NCBI GenBank assembly: GCA_007449985.2
Contig: VIIQ02000632.1
Span: forward strand, 124,001 to 188,000
DNA from: Desmodesmus armatus
Lineage: Eukaryota; Chlorophyta; Chlorophyceae; Sphaeropleales; Scenedesmaceae
Length of the DNA stretch: 64,000 bases
Direction of reading: 5' to 3'
The notes under the pieces are model-generated. The model worked only from the letters and a program-made list of their open reading frames with translations. It searched no databases and was not told the origin of the DNA. Shown piece by piece: positions 38,705-48,082 of the stretch (the stretch's first letter is position 1; each line of letters starts with the position of its first letter). Both the position numbers and the translations under genes were made by a program.

Positions 38705-41700
38705 TCAGGCAACTGTAGTCAAAGCCTTGCGGTATCGTCCCGCCTTGCGCGTACTGCGCCTTACAGGCTCACTACCGCCGTGGTGGGAAGCCTCATATTC
38801 TGCAACAAGATCAGAATCTATATGAGAAATAGGCTCCCAAGTGTCATCCTCAGGGCCATAACCTTCCCACCTAACAAGGTATTTCTCAACATCCTTACGA
38901 CCAATGCGTTCAATCCTTTTATCAAGCAATTGCTCCACCTTATACCTGTTCTCCTCAGGGATAACAGGTGGTGGTTGAGCATACTCAACCGTATGACTGG
39001 GAAACTCGTTGTCAGTCCGCCACACCTTAAGTAAACTGGTGTGGAACACCGGGTGAATCTTAAGTGTGGGAGGCAGTTCCAGTTTAACTGCCACAGGGTT
39101 GATAACCTTCACAACTTTGAAGGGACCCAAGAATTTCGGCATGAATTTCTTGGTCATAGTGGCTGGAAGGGCCAGATTGGTACTGGACAACCCCACCATA
39201 TCCCCAATGCTGAAAACAACATCACGACGCCTTCTGTTGGCAGTGTCAGACTGGCGCACTTGAGCTTCAACCAGCTTAGCCCTTGCATGTGTAATAGTAT
39301 CGGCAATATCCCTTGCCGTTGTCTGGGCTGCTGGTACAACAACCTCAGTCAAATCCAACGGGGTGCGCACATTTTCACCATAAGCCAACAAGAAAGGAGT
39401 GTACCCTGTAGAGGGGCTGACTGAGTCATTGATAGCAAACTCAGCCAAAGCCAAGTAATCCTCCCAATTGTCCTGTCTAGGACTCACAAAGTGACGCAAT
39501 ACTTCCTCAACTGTGCGATTAGCACGCTCACTTTGTCCATCCGTCTGGGGATGAAATGCTGTAGACATACGTAACTCTGTGCCCAAGGCAGCAAAGAGTG
39601 CCTGCCAAAAGTGACTCAGAAACCGACGATCCCTATCAGACACAATCACTTTAGGCAACCCAAAACGCCGGTACCAAGCATTGATAAAGACAAGTGCCAG
39701 CTCAGAAGCTGTGACTGTCTTTGTGGTGGGTGCAAAGCACACCATCTTTGTCAACCTATCAACAAAGGTGACAATTGTATCATGACCCTGCTTGGTGGGT
39801 GGCAGATCAGTAATGAGATCCATTGTGATCTGTTCCCACTTATGCTCAGGTACCTCCAAAGGCTGAAGTAGGCCAATGGGTAACTGTGCATCCGGCTTGT
39901 TGCGCTGACATGAAGCACATGCACTCACATATGCGCGCACAGACCGTCCAAGGTGTGGCCACCAGAAGTGTCGAGCCACCCTCTGGATTGTTTTAGCAAT
40001 ACCAAGATGCCCTGCACTGGGGCAGTCATGGCATTCAGCAATAATCTTTTTGCGTAGCTCGCAATCATGTGGGACTGCTATACGGTCCTGAAAACACCAC
40101 AGGTCTCCCTGGTGTATTAACCCTGGTGTACCGTTATCATAGAAGCTGTCAGCTTCATACCCGCTCACAAGCCTCTCCCTGATATCGTCACCAACTGTGA
40201 CGGTGGAGACAAGGGCCAGGTCAGACCGCCGTGAGAGGGGGTCTGCCAAATTTGACTTTCCTTCCTTGTATGCAATAGTAGTGCCACTGTAATAAGACTC
40301 AATCCACTGGGACCACTTAGCCTGCCGTCGAGAGAGTTGCTTCTTGGTGTTGAACCAGGTATGGTTCAGATGATCAGAGTTCACCTTGAAGTTGCAGCCC
40401 TCGAGGTAGCAGCGCCACTGCTGCAATGCATAGTAGATTGCCAGCATTTCTCTGTCACCGGTGGGATAGTTGCGCTCTGTTTGAGTCAACTTCTTTGACA
40501 GATATGCCACAGGCTGAAGCCCTTTGCCCTGGTTTTGCAGCAAAACAGCTCCCAAGGCAAAGTTTGAGGCATCAGTAAATACCTCAAAGGGAAGTGCACA
40601 GTCAGGGGTGACCAATACCGGAGCTGTTGTACAGGCATCCTTCAATGCTGAGAAGGCATGCTCTTCCACCTCTGGCCGCCACTGCCATGGATGATCTGAC
40701 TTGGTCAAATCAGTAAGGGGTAGCGCAAGATGCGCATAGTGAAGAGTGAACCTGCGGTAGTACCCAGTCAAACCCAGGAATGCGCGAATGTCCCGCACAT
40801 TCTTTGGTATGGGCCAATCCCTTACAGCCTGAATCTTGCCTGGGTCAGGCTTGATTCCATCACCACTAATCACATGGCCCAAGAAATCAACTTCTTTCAA
40901 ACAGAAAGCACACTTGCTCAAACCTGCATAGTAACCGTCCTTCCTGAGTGCCCCCAACACCTGGTTCAGGTGTTGCATGTGAGTCTCCTCATCTGGGGAG
41001 AAGATCAAAATATCATCCAAATAGACAATCACAAATTTGTCCAAGAAGGGCCGCAGCGTGTCATTCATTGCTGCCTGAAAGGTTGCTGGTGCATTGCAAA
41101 GGCCAAATGGCATGACCAGCCATTCAAAGTGACCGTACCTAGTCCTGAAAGCAGTCTTAGGTACATCCCCTTCTGCAATGCGGCACTGCCAGTACCCGCT
41201 TTGGAGATCAAGCTTACTGTACACCCTTGCACCATGCAGGCGGTCCAGTAGCTCATCAATCCGAGGTAGCGGATACCTGTTCTTGATGGTGATACGATTC
41301 AAAGCACGGTAGTCAACACACATGCGGAGCTTCCCATTTTTCTTTCTCACAAACAGAATGGGAGCACCGTAGGGTGACTTAGAAGGTTGAATGAAACCCC
41401 TTTCAAGCAACTCAGAAAGCTGCTTCTCAGCTTCTGCCAACTCCAAAGGACTCATGTGATAGATAGCCAAGTATGGTGGCTTGGCTCCAGCCTCAACTTT
41501 GATCTCATGCTCAACACCCCGTAAGGGCGGTAGCCCTTTGGGCAACTCACTGAAAACCTGCTTGTGCTTATCCAGCACATTGCGCAGTTCCCCAGCCCAA
41601 CTGTCATCAACTCCTGGCAGTTGCAGGCTGTCCATTGCCTCAACCTTATCTGTAGGGGGTGAATCCTCCTGAATGGGGGACAGTAGCCCCCAAAATCCCA

Positions 41701-42328
41701 CAGCACCCCTACGGATATCCCGTTGGGCTTCAAGTAATGAAACAATTTCCACACTTTGCGCATGGCGTCTGTCGCCTGCCTTGATGATGTAGATATTATC
41801 ACCCCTTACTACAGTCATCACATTGTTAACCCAGTCAATCAGGGGGTTGAAAGCCCTCAACCATGGCTTACCCAGGATGAGGTCTGCAATCTGAGTTTTG
41901 ATCATGGTGAAAGGCCGCACATCCACAAACTGCCCAATACGATACTTCAGCACTGGCACAACCCGGTTTGCTTGGCCAATACGGCCGTCTGCATACTCAA
42001 CAGGGTTGTTTCCTGCATCCCAGATGGGCAGGTTTGCACCTTCTGCTGTTTTCTCATTCACAAAATCCTGCGCAGCCCCACTATCAACAACTAGATCACC
42101 AACCCAACCATGCATATTGACCTTGAATCGAAGGAGCGGACAGGTCTCTGGTCTCAAAACTGGAGGCCTGTTTTCCTTGTCAGCATCCTCAGATAAGTCT
42201 GACAAGTTAGCTGAACTGTGGCTGTTTGAACCGCCAACAGCTATTGACAAGACGTCAAACTTGCTCCTTCGCCCGGGGGATCCCATAACACCACAACCGG
42301 CCATTTCAGTGGTGGCATTTCTATCCAC
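38705..42328 (-). CDS. Chromovirus Pol: protease, RT, RNase H, integrase, chromodomain
   Basis: Open frame of about 1,207 codons with every catalytic block. Aspartic protease: [12 protein letters not shown] and LILGKPWL. Reverse transcriptase: [43 protein letters not shown], and the YLDD box in [13 protein letters not shown]. RNase [19 protein letters not shown] and [15 protein letters not shown]. Integrase: HHCC finger ([28 protein letters not shown]), then D-D-E with [18 protein letters not shown] and [12 protein letters not shown]-terminus: chromodomain ([20 protein letters not shown]), which in chromoviruses guides integration to marked chromatin. It overlaps the preceding ORF in another frame, so translation probably needs a frameshift, or an internal start such as the ATG eight codons in. 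No stops or frameshifts were seen, so the enzyme set looks functional. Confidence 0.93.
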   Translation of the reverse strand: MDRNATTEMAGCGVMGSPGRRSKFDVLSIAVGGSNSHSSANLSDLSEDADKENRPPVLRPETCPLLRFKVNMHGWVGDLVVDSGAAQDFVNEKTAEGANLPIWDAGNNPVEYADGRIGQANRVVPVLKYRIGQFVDVRPFTMIKTQIADLILGKPWLRAFNPLIDWVNNVMTVVRGDNIYIIKAGDRRHAQSVEIVSLLEAQRDIRRGAVGFWGLLSPIQEDSPPTDKVEAMDSLQLPGVDDSWAGELRNVLDKHKQVFSELPKGLPPLRGVEHEIKVEAGAKPPYLAIYHMSPLELAEAEKQLSELLERGFIQPSKSPYGAPILFVRKKNGKLRMCVDYRALNRITIKNRYPLPRIDELLDRLHGARVYSKLDLQSGYWQCRIAEGDVPKTAFRTRYGHFEWLVMPFGLCNAPATFQAAMNDTLRPFLDKFVIVYLDDILIFSPDEETHMQHLNQVLGALRKDGYYAGLSKCAFCLKEVDFLGHVISGDGIKPDPGKIQAVRDWPIPKNVRDIRAFLGLTGYYRRFTLHYAHLALPLTDLTKSDHPWQWRPEVEEHAFSALKDACTTAPVLVTPDCALPFEVFTDASNFALGAVLLQNQGKGLQPVAYLSKKLTQTERNYPTGDREMLAIYYALQQWRCYLEGCNFKVNSDHLNHTWFNTKKQLSRRQAKWSQWIESYYSGTTIAYKEGKSNLADPLSRRSDLALVSTVTVGDDIRERLVSGYEADSFYDNGTPGLIHQGDLWCFQDRIAVPHDCELRKKIIAECHDCPSAGHLGIAKTIQRVARHFWWPHLGRSVRAYVSACASCQRNKPDAQLPIGLLQPLEVPEHKWEQITMDLITDLPPTKQGHDTIVTFVDRLTKMVCFAPTTKTVTASELALVFINAWYRRFGLPKVIVSDRDRRFLSHFWQALFAALGTELRMSTAFHPQTDGQSERANRTVEEVLRHFVSPRQDNWEDYLALAEFAINDSVSPSTGYTPFLLAYGENVRTPLDLTEVVVPAAQTTARDIADTITHARAKLVEAQVRQSDTANRRRRDVVFSIGDMVGLSSTNLALPATMTKKFMPKFLGPFKVVKVINPVAVKLELPPTLKIHPVFHTSLLKVWRTDNEFPSHTVEYAQPPPVIPEENRYKVEQLLDKRIERIGRKDVEKYLVRWEGYGPEDDTWEPISHIDSDLVAEYEASHHGGSEPVRRSTRKAGRYRKALTTVA

Positions 42329-42828
42329 CCTGTGCCATCAGGGTTGGGTGACTTGAACAGACCGGTGCTGCCAACTGGATACTCTGCCGCAATCTGCATA
42401 TCCTTGGTCAGGGCCCACCAAGGTTTCTTATCCAATTTTGGCAATACCAACACCCCTGCTGTAGAGGGTGTCCTCTGTTTACACTCCAGGTAGTGCCTAA
42501 CAAATTGCCCAGCATGGCGGAAAGGTGCCACCAGTAACACACGCTCTCCGTCGACTCGGGCCTGGCGGAAAGCCTGGAAACCAGAGTAGAATACTTTGGC
42601 CTGCGTCGTTCGAGACGATGCACAGGCATCCACGGTGAACGGACCATAGTACCGCATGAGCTGAGCCAATTCTAGGCCATTGAGCACCCACCACTCTAGG
42701 TCCCGCAGCCTCCTGCTGCGTACAAGTGACTCCATAGGTGCCTCCGGTCCAGGGCGCGACCCCGGCCTCTCTACCTGTTGTGAGTCTAGTGCCAGGAGCA
42801 TAGCTCCTAGGCACGCAGTACGACTCAC
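42241..42828 (-). CDS. Methyltransferase-like (Dam-type) domain ORF between gag and pol
   Basis: About 195 codons, not part of a standard gypsy polyprotein. The pattern [12 protein letters not shown]...FYSGFQAF...[14 protein letters not shown]...RHYLECKQ...[14 protein letters not shown]...GSTGLFKSP resembles phage-type DNA N6-adenine methyltransferase (Dam) domains, which have GPFTLDAAAS and NPPY at the same places. Similar domains accompany some green-algal retroelements, as I recall. Here NPPY is replaced by VAPF, so catalysis is doubtful. The ORF starts overlapping the gag stop (GCGTGAGT) in the -1 frame and ends overlapping pol, which suggests a gag-X-pol readthrough chain. Family assignment is tentative. 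Confidence 0.5.
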   Translation of the reverse strand: MSRTACLGAMLLALDSQQVERPGSRPGPEAPMESLVRSRRLRDLEWWVLNGLELAQLMRYYGPFTVDACASSRTTQAKVFYSGFQAFRQARVDGERVLLVAPFRHAGQFVRHYLECKQRTPSTAGVLVLPKLDKKPWWALTKDMQIAAEYPVGSTGLFKSPNPDGTGWIEMPPLKWPVVVLWDPPGEGASLTSCQ

Positions 42829-44039
42829 GCTACTGCGCGCCTGCCCCCGTTTGGGTGCGCAGTTCCCAAGGCATAACGTGCCGCTCTAGCCTTCCGCTTA
42901 GGGCATTGTGCCTTGAAGTGCCCTACTTTGCCACAGAAGAAACAAACAGACCCAGAACCTTGGGTAGCAACATCATGCCGTGCACCTGCCTGTCTCACAA
43001 GGCCAAGCTCCATGGGAACAGGGCGAGCACTTGAACGCACAAAACTGCTAGAGGTCCTCGCTGACTTGTAACTGTCAGCAAACCTTATGGGACGCCTTGG
43101 CTCCCACATAACAGTATCTGCCTTGATTGCAATTTCTATAGCATCATGCAGGGTGCGAGGGTTATGCAGTTTTACCTGCATACGCACCTGTGGCCTCAGG
43201 CCATTGACAAACCTCCAGATGCGGTCATTCTCGTCCATATGCGGCAGCTCAAGCATAAATGCATTGAAATCGGCTGCATAAGCAAAAACACTTTTGCTCT
43301 GGGTGAGCCTAGCCAACCGTTCACGAGCATCGACTTCAGGATCGATGGGTGTGAACCGTGTAATAAAAAAGGAGGGGAAGGGGAGATGGAACTGCCGCTG
43401 CATATGCTGCCACTGTGCTGTCATTCCCTCATTACTGGATACTTTCACCACATAGTGGTACTCTCCAGACCTAGTTAACTGCCGAAGCCGAAGCTTGGTA
43501 TCACCACGCGTGAAGGGTAAACCACCGAAACCCCTTCACCACTGCGAGCCGCTACAAGGGTGGGCGGACATCACAGCCTGGCCAGTGTCTTTGCCAGCAT
43601 TCGATCCCCAGACCTTGCGATCTGAAGACCACCGACATATTGTAATGGGCTATCGGCGGCCCATTGTAATAAACGCCTGCTTGAATTCAGCCCAGTTAGC
43701 AAAATCAACCTTATGCTGCAGCTGTACCTCCTGTAAATGTGCTCTGTACCAACAGAGAGCTGAATCCTTGAGGTATGCTGCGGCAAAAGTGACGACACCA
43801 GGACGAGAACAATCTGCACCTTCGCTATTCAAATAAGTCTCCATCTTATGACACCAATTGACAGGCGAAGGTTGCCTCCCATTAGTCTCAGGAGGCTTAG
43901 GCACTTTCAAATGGCGTGGGGGATCAGTTGCCCTATTTGACAGCTGTACGCACACATGTTCCAGCTGAGCCATCTGCTGCCGCAGATTGGTTATCTCAGC
44001 TGCAGCTGTCTCCATGGTCATCATATCCCTATTTGCCAT
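42825..44039 (-). pseudogene. Chromovirus Gag, split by a SINE-like insertion
   Basis: N-terminal part from ATG 44039: a Gln/Leu coiled coil (ITNLRQQMAQLEHVCVQLSN) and then the retrotransposon gag core (NWCHKMETYLNSEGAD, LKDSALCWYRAHL, FANWAEFKQAF). The frame stops a few codons into the insert at 43368-43664. Beyond it the gag core resumes (PEVDARERLARLTQ, YAADFNAFMLELPHMDENDR) and ends in a CCHC zinc knuckle (CFFCGKVGHFKAQC). With the insert present this copy cannot make a full Gag, so it is probably mobile only with help from other copies. Confidence 0.88.
43368..43664 (-). mobile_element. SINE-like insertion in gag with LINE-type 3' hairpin
   Basis: 297 bases flanked by the 9-bp direct repeat TGTAATAAA (43359-43367 and 43665-43673), which is the interrupted gag sequence duplicated. 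On minus it carries gagagtaccactatgtggtg and aaagtatc, matching the 3' tails of the two LINEs in this window (gagagtaccgctcagcggtg). It has no ORF. The 5' part has a possible degenerate A-box-like tagcggctcgcagtgg, but a tRNA origin is not established. Confidence 0.72.
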
Positions 44040-44164
44040 TTGAATAAACAAATTGGCTGCTGCAAATGTGACCTTGAGTCAACGACTCGACACGATGACG
44101 ATGGATATTGGGAATGCCAAACGAAGAACAGACGAGGTACAAAAGAGGAACAAAAGATGCAAAC

Positions 44165-44195
44165 AGATGTTTTTTTTTTGTTTTTTTTTTTTGTT
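44165..44195. repeat. A-rich (poly-T on plus) spacer between ORF1 and gag
   Basis: Two T-runs interrupted by a G, on the plus strand of the inner element. They separate ORF1 from gag. Confidence 0.7.
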
Positions 44196-44204
44196 CAGAA
44201 AGGC

Positions 44205-45128
44205 TCAGCAACACGGAGCTGACTCAACCTGACGCACGATGACGCTGAATGACTCAAATGACTCGAAGTTCTGTCCCGAACCCTCTCCGTAGCCCGTTAC
44301 TTGCTCCTGCTGAATGCACACGCCTGACTGGAGTTGGCTGTCCTTCTCACAGGCCTCAGCAAAGGCCTCCTCGAGGCGCTCCTCTTCCTTCTCGTACTCC
44401 CTTGTGTAGAGGTGACGGGGCCTTGCGCTCAGCACTTCCGGCTGGGGAAAGCCTGGCTCGTGTGAATCCAAGCTGTAGTAGACGCTGTTGTGCTGGTTGT
44501 GGACCGGAGCCAGCAGCTTGAGCGATGAGGCTGGCTTGCCGATGCTGTGCTGCTCGGGGCTGTTGGTCACGACACGAGGGAGATAGCACAGGAGGTCCTC
44601 GCGGGGGACGTCAATGGCAAGCAGGTACCGCAAAACGCGGAAGTAGTCGCACCACTCGTAGTCAGCGGAGCGGAGGGAGCCTCGCAGGCCGAAGAGGACC
44701 TGTAGACCGCGCTGCTGCTGCTCAGGGAGAGCAAGGTAGTGCTGGACTCTGGCGAGGTCGCCTTGGCAGGTGTACTCAAGAGCAGCGACGAATCGCTGCT
44801 GCAGCTGCTTGGTCCAATGCTTGTCAACACGGGCCCGGGTGGTTTTCAGGGCACGCTGGGGGGTTGCAGCTGGCTTGGTGATAACCGGCTGGGCCAATAG
44901 TTTGGCTGCCAACTGCGTGCGCAGCTGCTGCTGGTTGGGCTTCTCAAGCTCCTTCTTCTGCTCCAGTGCCTTGCGTTGCAATGCTGAATAGGATGCGCCC
45001 TGACAGGGCTGTACACGACAAGTGCCGAGTGCTGCAGATCGATGGTGCACTCGCCTTGGTTTGATTCCCAGTGCTCGTCTCTTAGCCTGCTCCTGTTCCT
45101 TCTTTTCCTTCTTTCTAATTGTTAGCAT
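44205..45128 (-). CDS. ORF1 of chromovirus, unknown function, upstream of gag
   Basis: About 308 codons from ATG 45128 to a TGA at 44205, lying between the 5' LTR and gag where most gypsy elements have only a leader. It starts very basic (LTIRKKEKKEQEQAKRRALG), continues Gln/Lys/Arg-rich with helical character (SALQRKALEQKKELEKPNQQ), and has a middle segment (YEWCDYFRVLRYLLAIDVPR) and an acidic tail (REYEKEEERLEEAFAEACEK). I do not recognise the family. It may be a captured host gene fragment, an RNA-binding accessory protein, or a feature of this lineage. The same ORF starts in the outer copy at the same place after the LTR, so it belongs to the element. Confidence 0.6.
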   Translation of the reverse strand: MLTIRKKEKKEQEQAKRRALGIKPRRVHHRSAALGTCRVQPCQGASYSALQRKALEQKKELEKPNQQQLRTQLAAKLLAQPVITKPAATPQRALKTTRARVDKHWTKQLQQRFVAALEYTCQGDLARVQHYLALPEQQQRGLQVLFGLRGSLRSADYEWCDYFRVLRYLLAIDVPREDLLCYLPRVVTNSPEQHSIGKPASSLKLLAPVHNQHNSVYYSLDSHEPGFPQPEVLSARPRHLYTREYEKEEERLEEAFAEACEKDSQLQSGVCIQQEQVTGYGEGSGQNFESFESFSVIVRQVESAPCC

Positions 45129-45131
45129 ACA

Positions 45132-45153
45132 CCTAACCACTCTCCGCTACCAC
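45132..45153 (-). promoter_or_regulatory. Candidate primer-binding site
   Basis: The sequence directly after the inner 5' LTR on minus is gTGGTAGCGGAGAGTGG. TGG plus the following bases fit a tRNA 3'-end complement (tRNA ending ...CCGCTACCA). The same sequence follows the outer 5' LTR at 37769. Confidence 0.45.
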
Positions 45154-45577
45154 TGCAGTGATGCAGCGGCAGCTGCTGATGCGATGGGCTCAAGAGTGAC
45201 TGAACTGCTGCTGACTTGCTGCTGTCAGACACAGGCGGACCGGAGGTGTATGTTTACTGATATACAAGTGGTTCACTTCTGTCGTGGGACTTGAACGTGA
45301 AGGTAGTTGTAATCAGTTACAATAACGGTGGTACTTAACAATAATGTTGCTTGTTTCTCCTTCAAGAAAAGAGCCAAAATGGCTGGCTTATATAGTCTGA
45401 AAGAGTCTCATTCTTATCATGGAAGAATGAGCCAACTGCCATGAAAGGCTGATTTGATAAGAGGATTTGATAACATTTGATAATATTTGATAAGGTGCCA
45501 GACATAACCTTGGAAGGTCAGTCGAAGGTCACCTGGTTGATTTGATAATGTGCAAATCAACATGCTTAATTACTACA
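45154..45577 (-). repeat. LTR, inner element 5'
   Basis: 424 bases, inverted relative to the outer LTRs. Its outer edge abuts tagagaaatgctgg, which belongs to the RNase H coding region of the outer element. Confidence 0.93.
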
Positions 45578-45578
45578 T

Positions 45579-47327
45579 AGAGAAATGCTGGCAATCTACT
45601 ATGCATTGCAGCAGTGGCGCTGCTACCTCGAGGGCTGCAACTTCAAGGTGAACTCTGATCATCTGAACCATACCTGGTTCAACACCAAGAAGCAACTCTC
45701 TCGACGGCAGGCTAAGTGGTCCCAGTGGATTGAGTCTTATTACAGTGGCACTACTATTGCATACAAGGAAGGAAAGTCAAATTTGGCAGACCCCCTCTCA
45801 CGGCGGTCTGACCTGGCCCTTGTCTCCACCGTCACAGTTGGTGACGATATCAGGGAGAGGCTTGTGAGCGGGTATGAAGCTGACAGCTTCTATGATAACG
45901 GTACACCAGGGTTAATACACCAGGGAGACCTGTGGTGTTTTCAGGACCGTATAGCAGTCCCACATGATTGCGAGCTACGCAAAAAGATTATTGCTGAATG
46001 CCATGACTGCCCCAGTGCAGGGCATCTTGGTATTGCTAAAACAATCCAGAGGGTGGCTCGACACTTCTGGTGGCCACACCTTGGACGGTCTGTGCGCGCA
46101 TATGTGAGTGCATGTGCTTCATGTCAGCGCAACAAGCCGGATGCACAGTTACCCATTGGCCTACTTCAGCCTTTGGAGGTACCTGAGCATAAGTGGGAAC
46201 AGATCACAATGGATCTCATTACTGATCTGCCACCCACCAAGCAGGGTCATGATACAATTGTCACCTTTGTTGATAGGTTGACAAAGATGGTGTGCTTTGC
46301 ACCCACCACAAAGACAGTCACAGCTTCTGAGCTGGCACTTGTCTTTATCAATGCTTGGTACCGGCGTTTTGGGTTGCCTAAAGTGATTGTGTCTGATAGG
46401 GATCGTCGGTTTCTGAGTCACTTTTGGCAGGCACTCTTTGCTGCCTTGGGCACAGAGTTACGTATGTCTACAGCATTTCATCCCCAGACGGATGGACAAA
46501 GTGAGCGTGCTAATCGCACAGTTGAGGAAGTATTGCGTCACTTTGTGAGTCCTAGACAGGACAATTGGGAGGATTACTTGGCTTTGGCTGAGTTTGCTAT
46601 CAATGACTCAGTCAGCCCCTCTACAGGGTACACTCCTTTCTTGTTGGCTTATGGTGAAAATGTGCGCACCCCGTTGGATTTGACTGAGGTTGTTGTACCA
46701 GCAGCCCAGACAACGGCAAGGGATATTGCCGATACTATTACACATGCAAGGGCTAAGCTGGTTGAAGCTCAAGTGCGCCAGTCTGACACTGCCAACAGAA
46801 GGCGTCGTGATGTTGTTTTCAGCATTGGGGATATGGTGGGGTTGTCCAGTACCAATCTGGCCCTTCCAGCCACTATGACCAAGAAATTCATGCCGAAATT
46901 CTTGGGTCCCTTCAAAGTTGTGAAGGTTATCAACCCTGTGGCAGTTAAACTGGAACTGCCTCCCACACTTAAGATTCACCCGGTGTTCCACACCAGTTTA
47001 CTTAAGGTGTGGCGGACTGACAACGAGTTTCCCAGTCATACGGTTGAGTATGCTCAACCACCACCTGTTATCCCTGAGGAGAACAGGTATAAGGTGGAGC
47101 AATTGCTTGATAAAAGGATTGAACGCATTGGTCGTAAGGATGTTGAGAAATACCTTGTTAGGTGGGAAGGTTATGGCCCTGAGGATGACACTTGGGAGCC
47201 TATTTCTCATATAGATTCTGATCTTGTTGCAGAATATGAGGCTTCCCACCACGGCGGTAGTGAGCCTGTAAGGCGCAGTACGCGCAAGGCGGGACGATAC
47301 CGCAAGGCTTTGACTACAGTTGCCTGA
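45579..47327 (+). pseudogene. Outer chromovirus pol fragment: RNase H end, integrase, chromodomain
   Basis: About 580 codons in the same reading as the C-terminal half of the inner pol, and identical to it as far as can be judged from translation. It begins inside the RNase H block ([12 protein letters not shown]) and keeps the HHCC finger, D-D-E and chromodomain, ending at the TGA at 47327. It lacks protease and RT, so it is non-functional as a polyprotein, although the integrase-chromodomain part is open. Confidence 0.9.
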
Positions 47328-47370
47328 GAATTGAGGCAACGAGGACGTTGCCCCTGGAGGGAGGGCATGA

Positions 47371-47794
47371 TGTAGTAATTAAGCATGTTGATTTGCACAT
47401 TATCAAATCAACCAGGTGACCTTCGACTGACCTTCCAAGGTTATGTCTGGCACCTTATCAAATATTATCAAATGTTATCAAATCCTCTTATCAAATCAGC
47501 CTTTCATGGCAGTTGGCTCATTCTTCCATGATAAGAATGAGACTCTTTCAGACTATATAAGCCAGCCATTTTGGCTCTTTTCTTGAAGGAGAAACAAGCA
47601 ACATTATTGTTAAGTACCACCGTTATTGTAACTGATTACAACTACCTTCACGTTCAAGTCCCACGACAGAAGTGAACCACTTGTATATCAGTAAACATAC
47701 ACCTCCGGTCCGCCTGTGTCTGACAGCAGCAAGTCAGCAGCAGTTCAGTCACTCTTGAGCCCATCGCATCAGCAGCTGCCGCTGCATCACTGCA
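47371..47794 (+). repeat. LTR, outer element 3'
   Basis: 424 bases, by eye identical to 37345-37768. Followed at once by the CAAGG target duplication and host Hint-exon sequence. Confidence 0.93.
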
Positions 47795-47813
47795 CAAGGT
47801 GGTCGGGGGTTGC
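47795..47813 (-). pseudogene. Exon stub of the Hint domain 5' of the retrotransposon
   Basis: Acceptor ctgctgcag at 47814-47822, then 19 bases encoding A-T-P-D-H-L up to the insertion (14 unique bases plus the target duplication). T-P-x-H-L is the conserved Hint motif with the catalytic His region. Reading on into the LTR gives V-Q-stop, so translation would end two codons later. Confidence 0.8.
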
Positions 47814-47942
47814 CTGCAGCAGCACAAAGATGCACCCAAAATGAGCAACCGTATGTAGAGGAGTAAACGTGCCACACTCAATCAAGCGGCACATACAGGG
47901 CAGAGAGGACAGCTGGGCAGAGTCGGCCGAGCATTCATGATG

Positions 47943-48030
47943 GAGAATGTTAGTGCGCGCGGAAAAAAAAATGTTAGTGCGCGCGGAAAAAAATGTTAGT
48001 GCGCGCGGAAAAAAAAAAGTGCGCGCGGCG
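47943..48030 (+). repeat. Tandem gttagtgcgcgcggaaaa units at the LINE 5' end
   Basis: Three and a half units of 22-27 bases (atgttagtgcgcgcgg plus an A-run). They lie just before the LINE ORF and look like a 5' UTR tandem array, as is common in non-LTR elements, or part of its promoter. Confidence 0.6.
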
Positions 48031-48082
48031 GATGGGCGCCCGCACTGGCGACTGGTTCACCTCCCTTCTGCCCCCCTAATTG

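Larger units (their letters stand above)
38238..45577 (-). mobile_element. Chromovirus inner element, full length, inverted
   Basis: 7,340 bases with LTRs at 38238-38661 (3') and 45154-45577 (5'), reading on minus. Order from its 5' end: LTR, candidate primer-binding site, ORF1, A-rich spacer, gag (split by a SINE-like insert), methyltransferase-like ORF, pol with chromodomain, purine-rich tract, LTR. The flanking 5 bases differ (gcctg versus tagag), so no target duplication marks its insertion. Confidence 0.88.
37345..47794 (+). mobile_element. Chromovirus (Ty3/gypsy) outer element carrying an inverted inner copy
   Basis: Bounded by directly oriented 424-base LTRs (37345-37768 and 47371-47794) with TG...CA ends and a 5-bp target duplication CAAGG at 37340-37344 and 47795-47799. 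Between them lie a plus-strand 5' fragment (ORF1 beginning), a complete inverted element, and a plus-strand 3' fragment (RNase H end, integrase, chromodomain). About 5 kb of the outer element's interior is missing at the point where the inner element sits. The target is the Hint-domain exon of the host gene. Confidence 0.9.
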
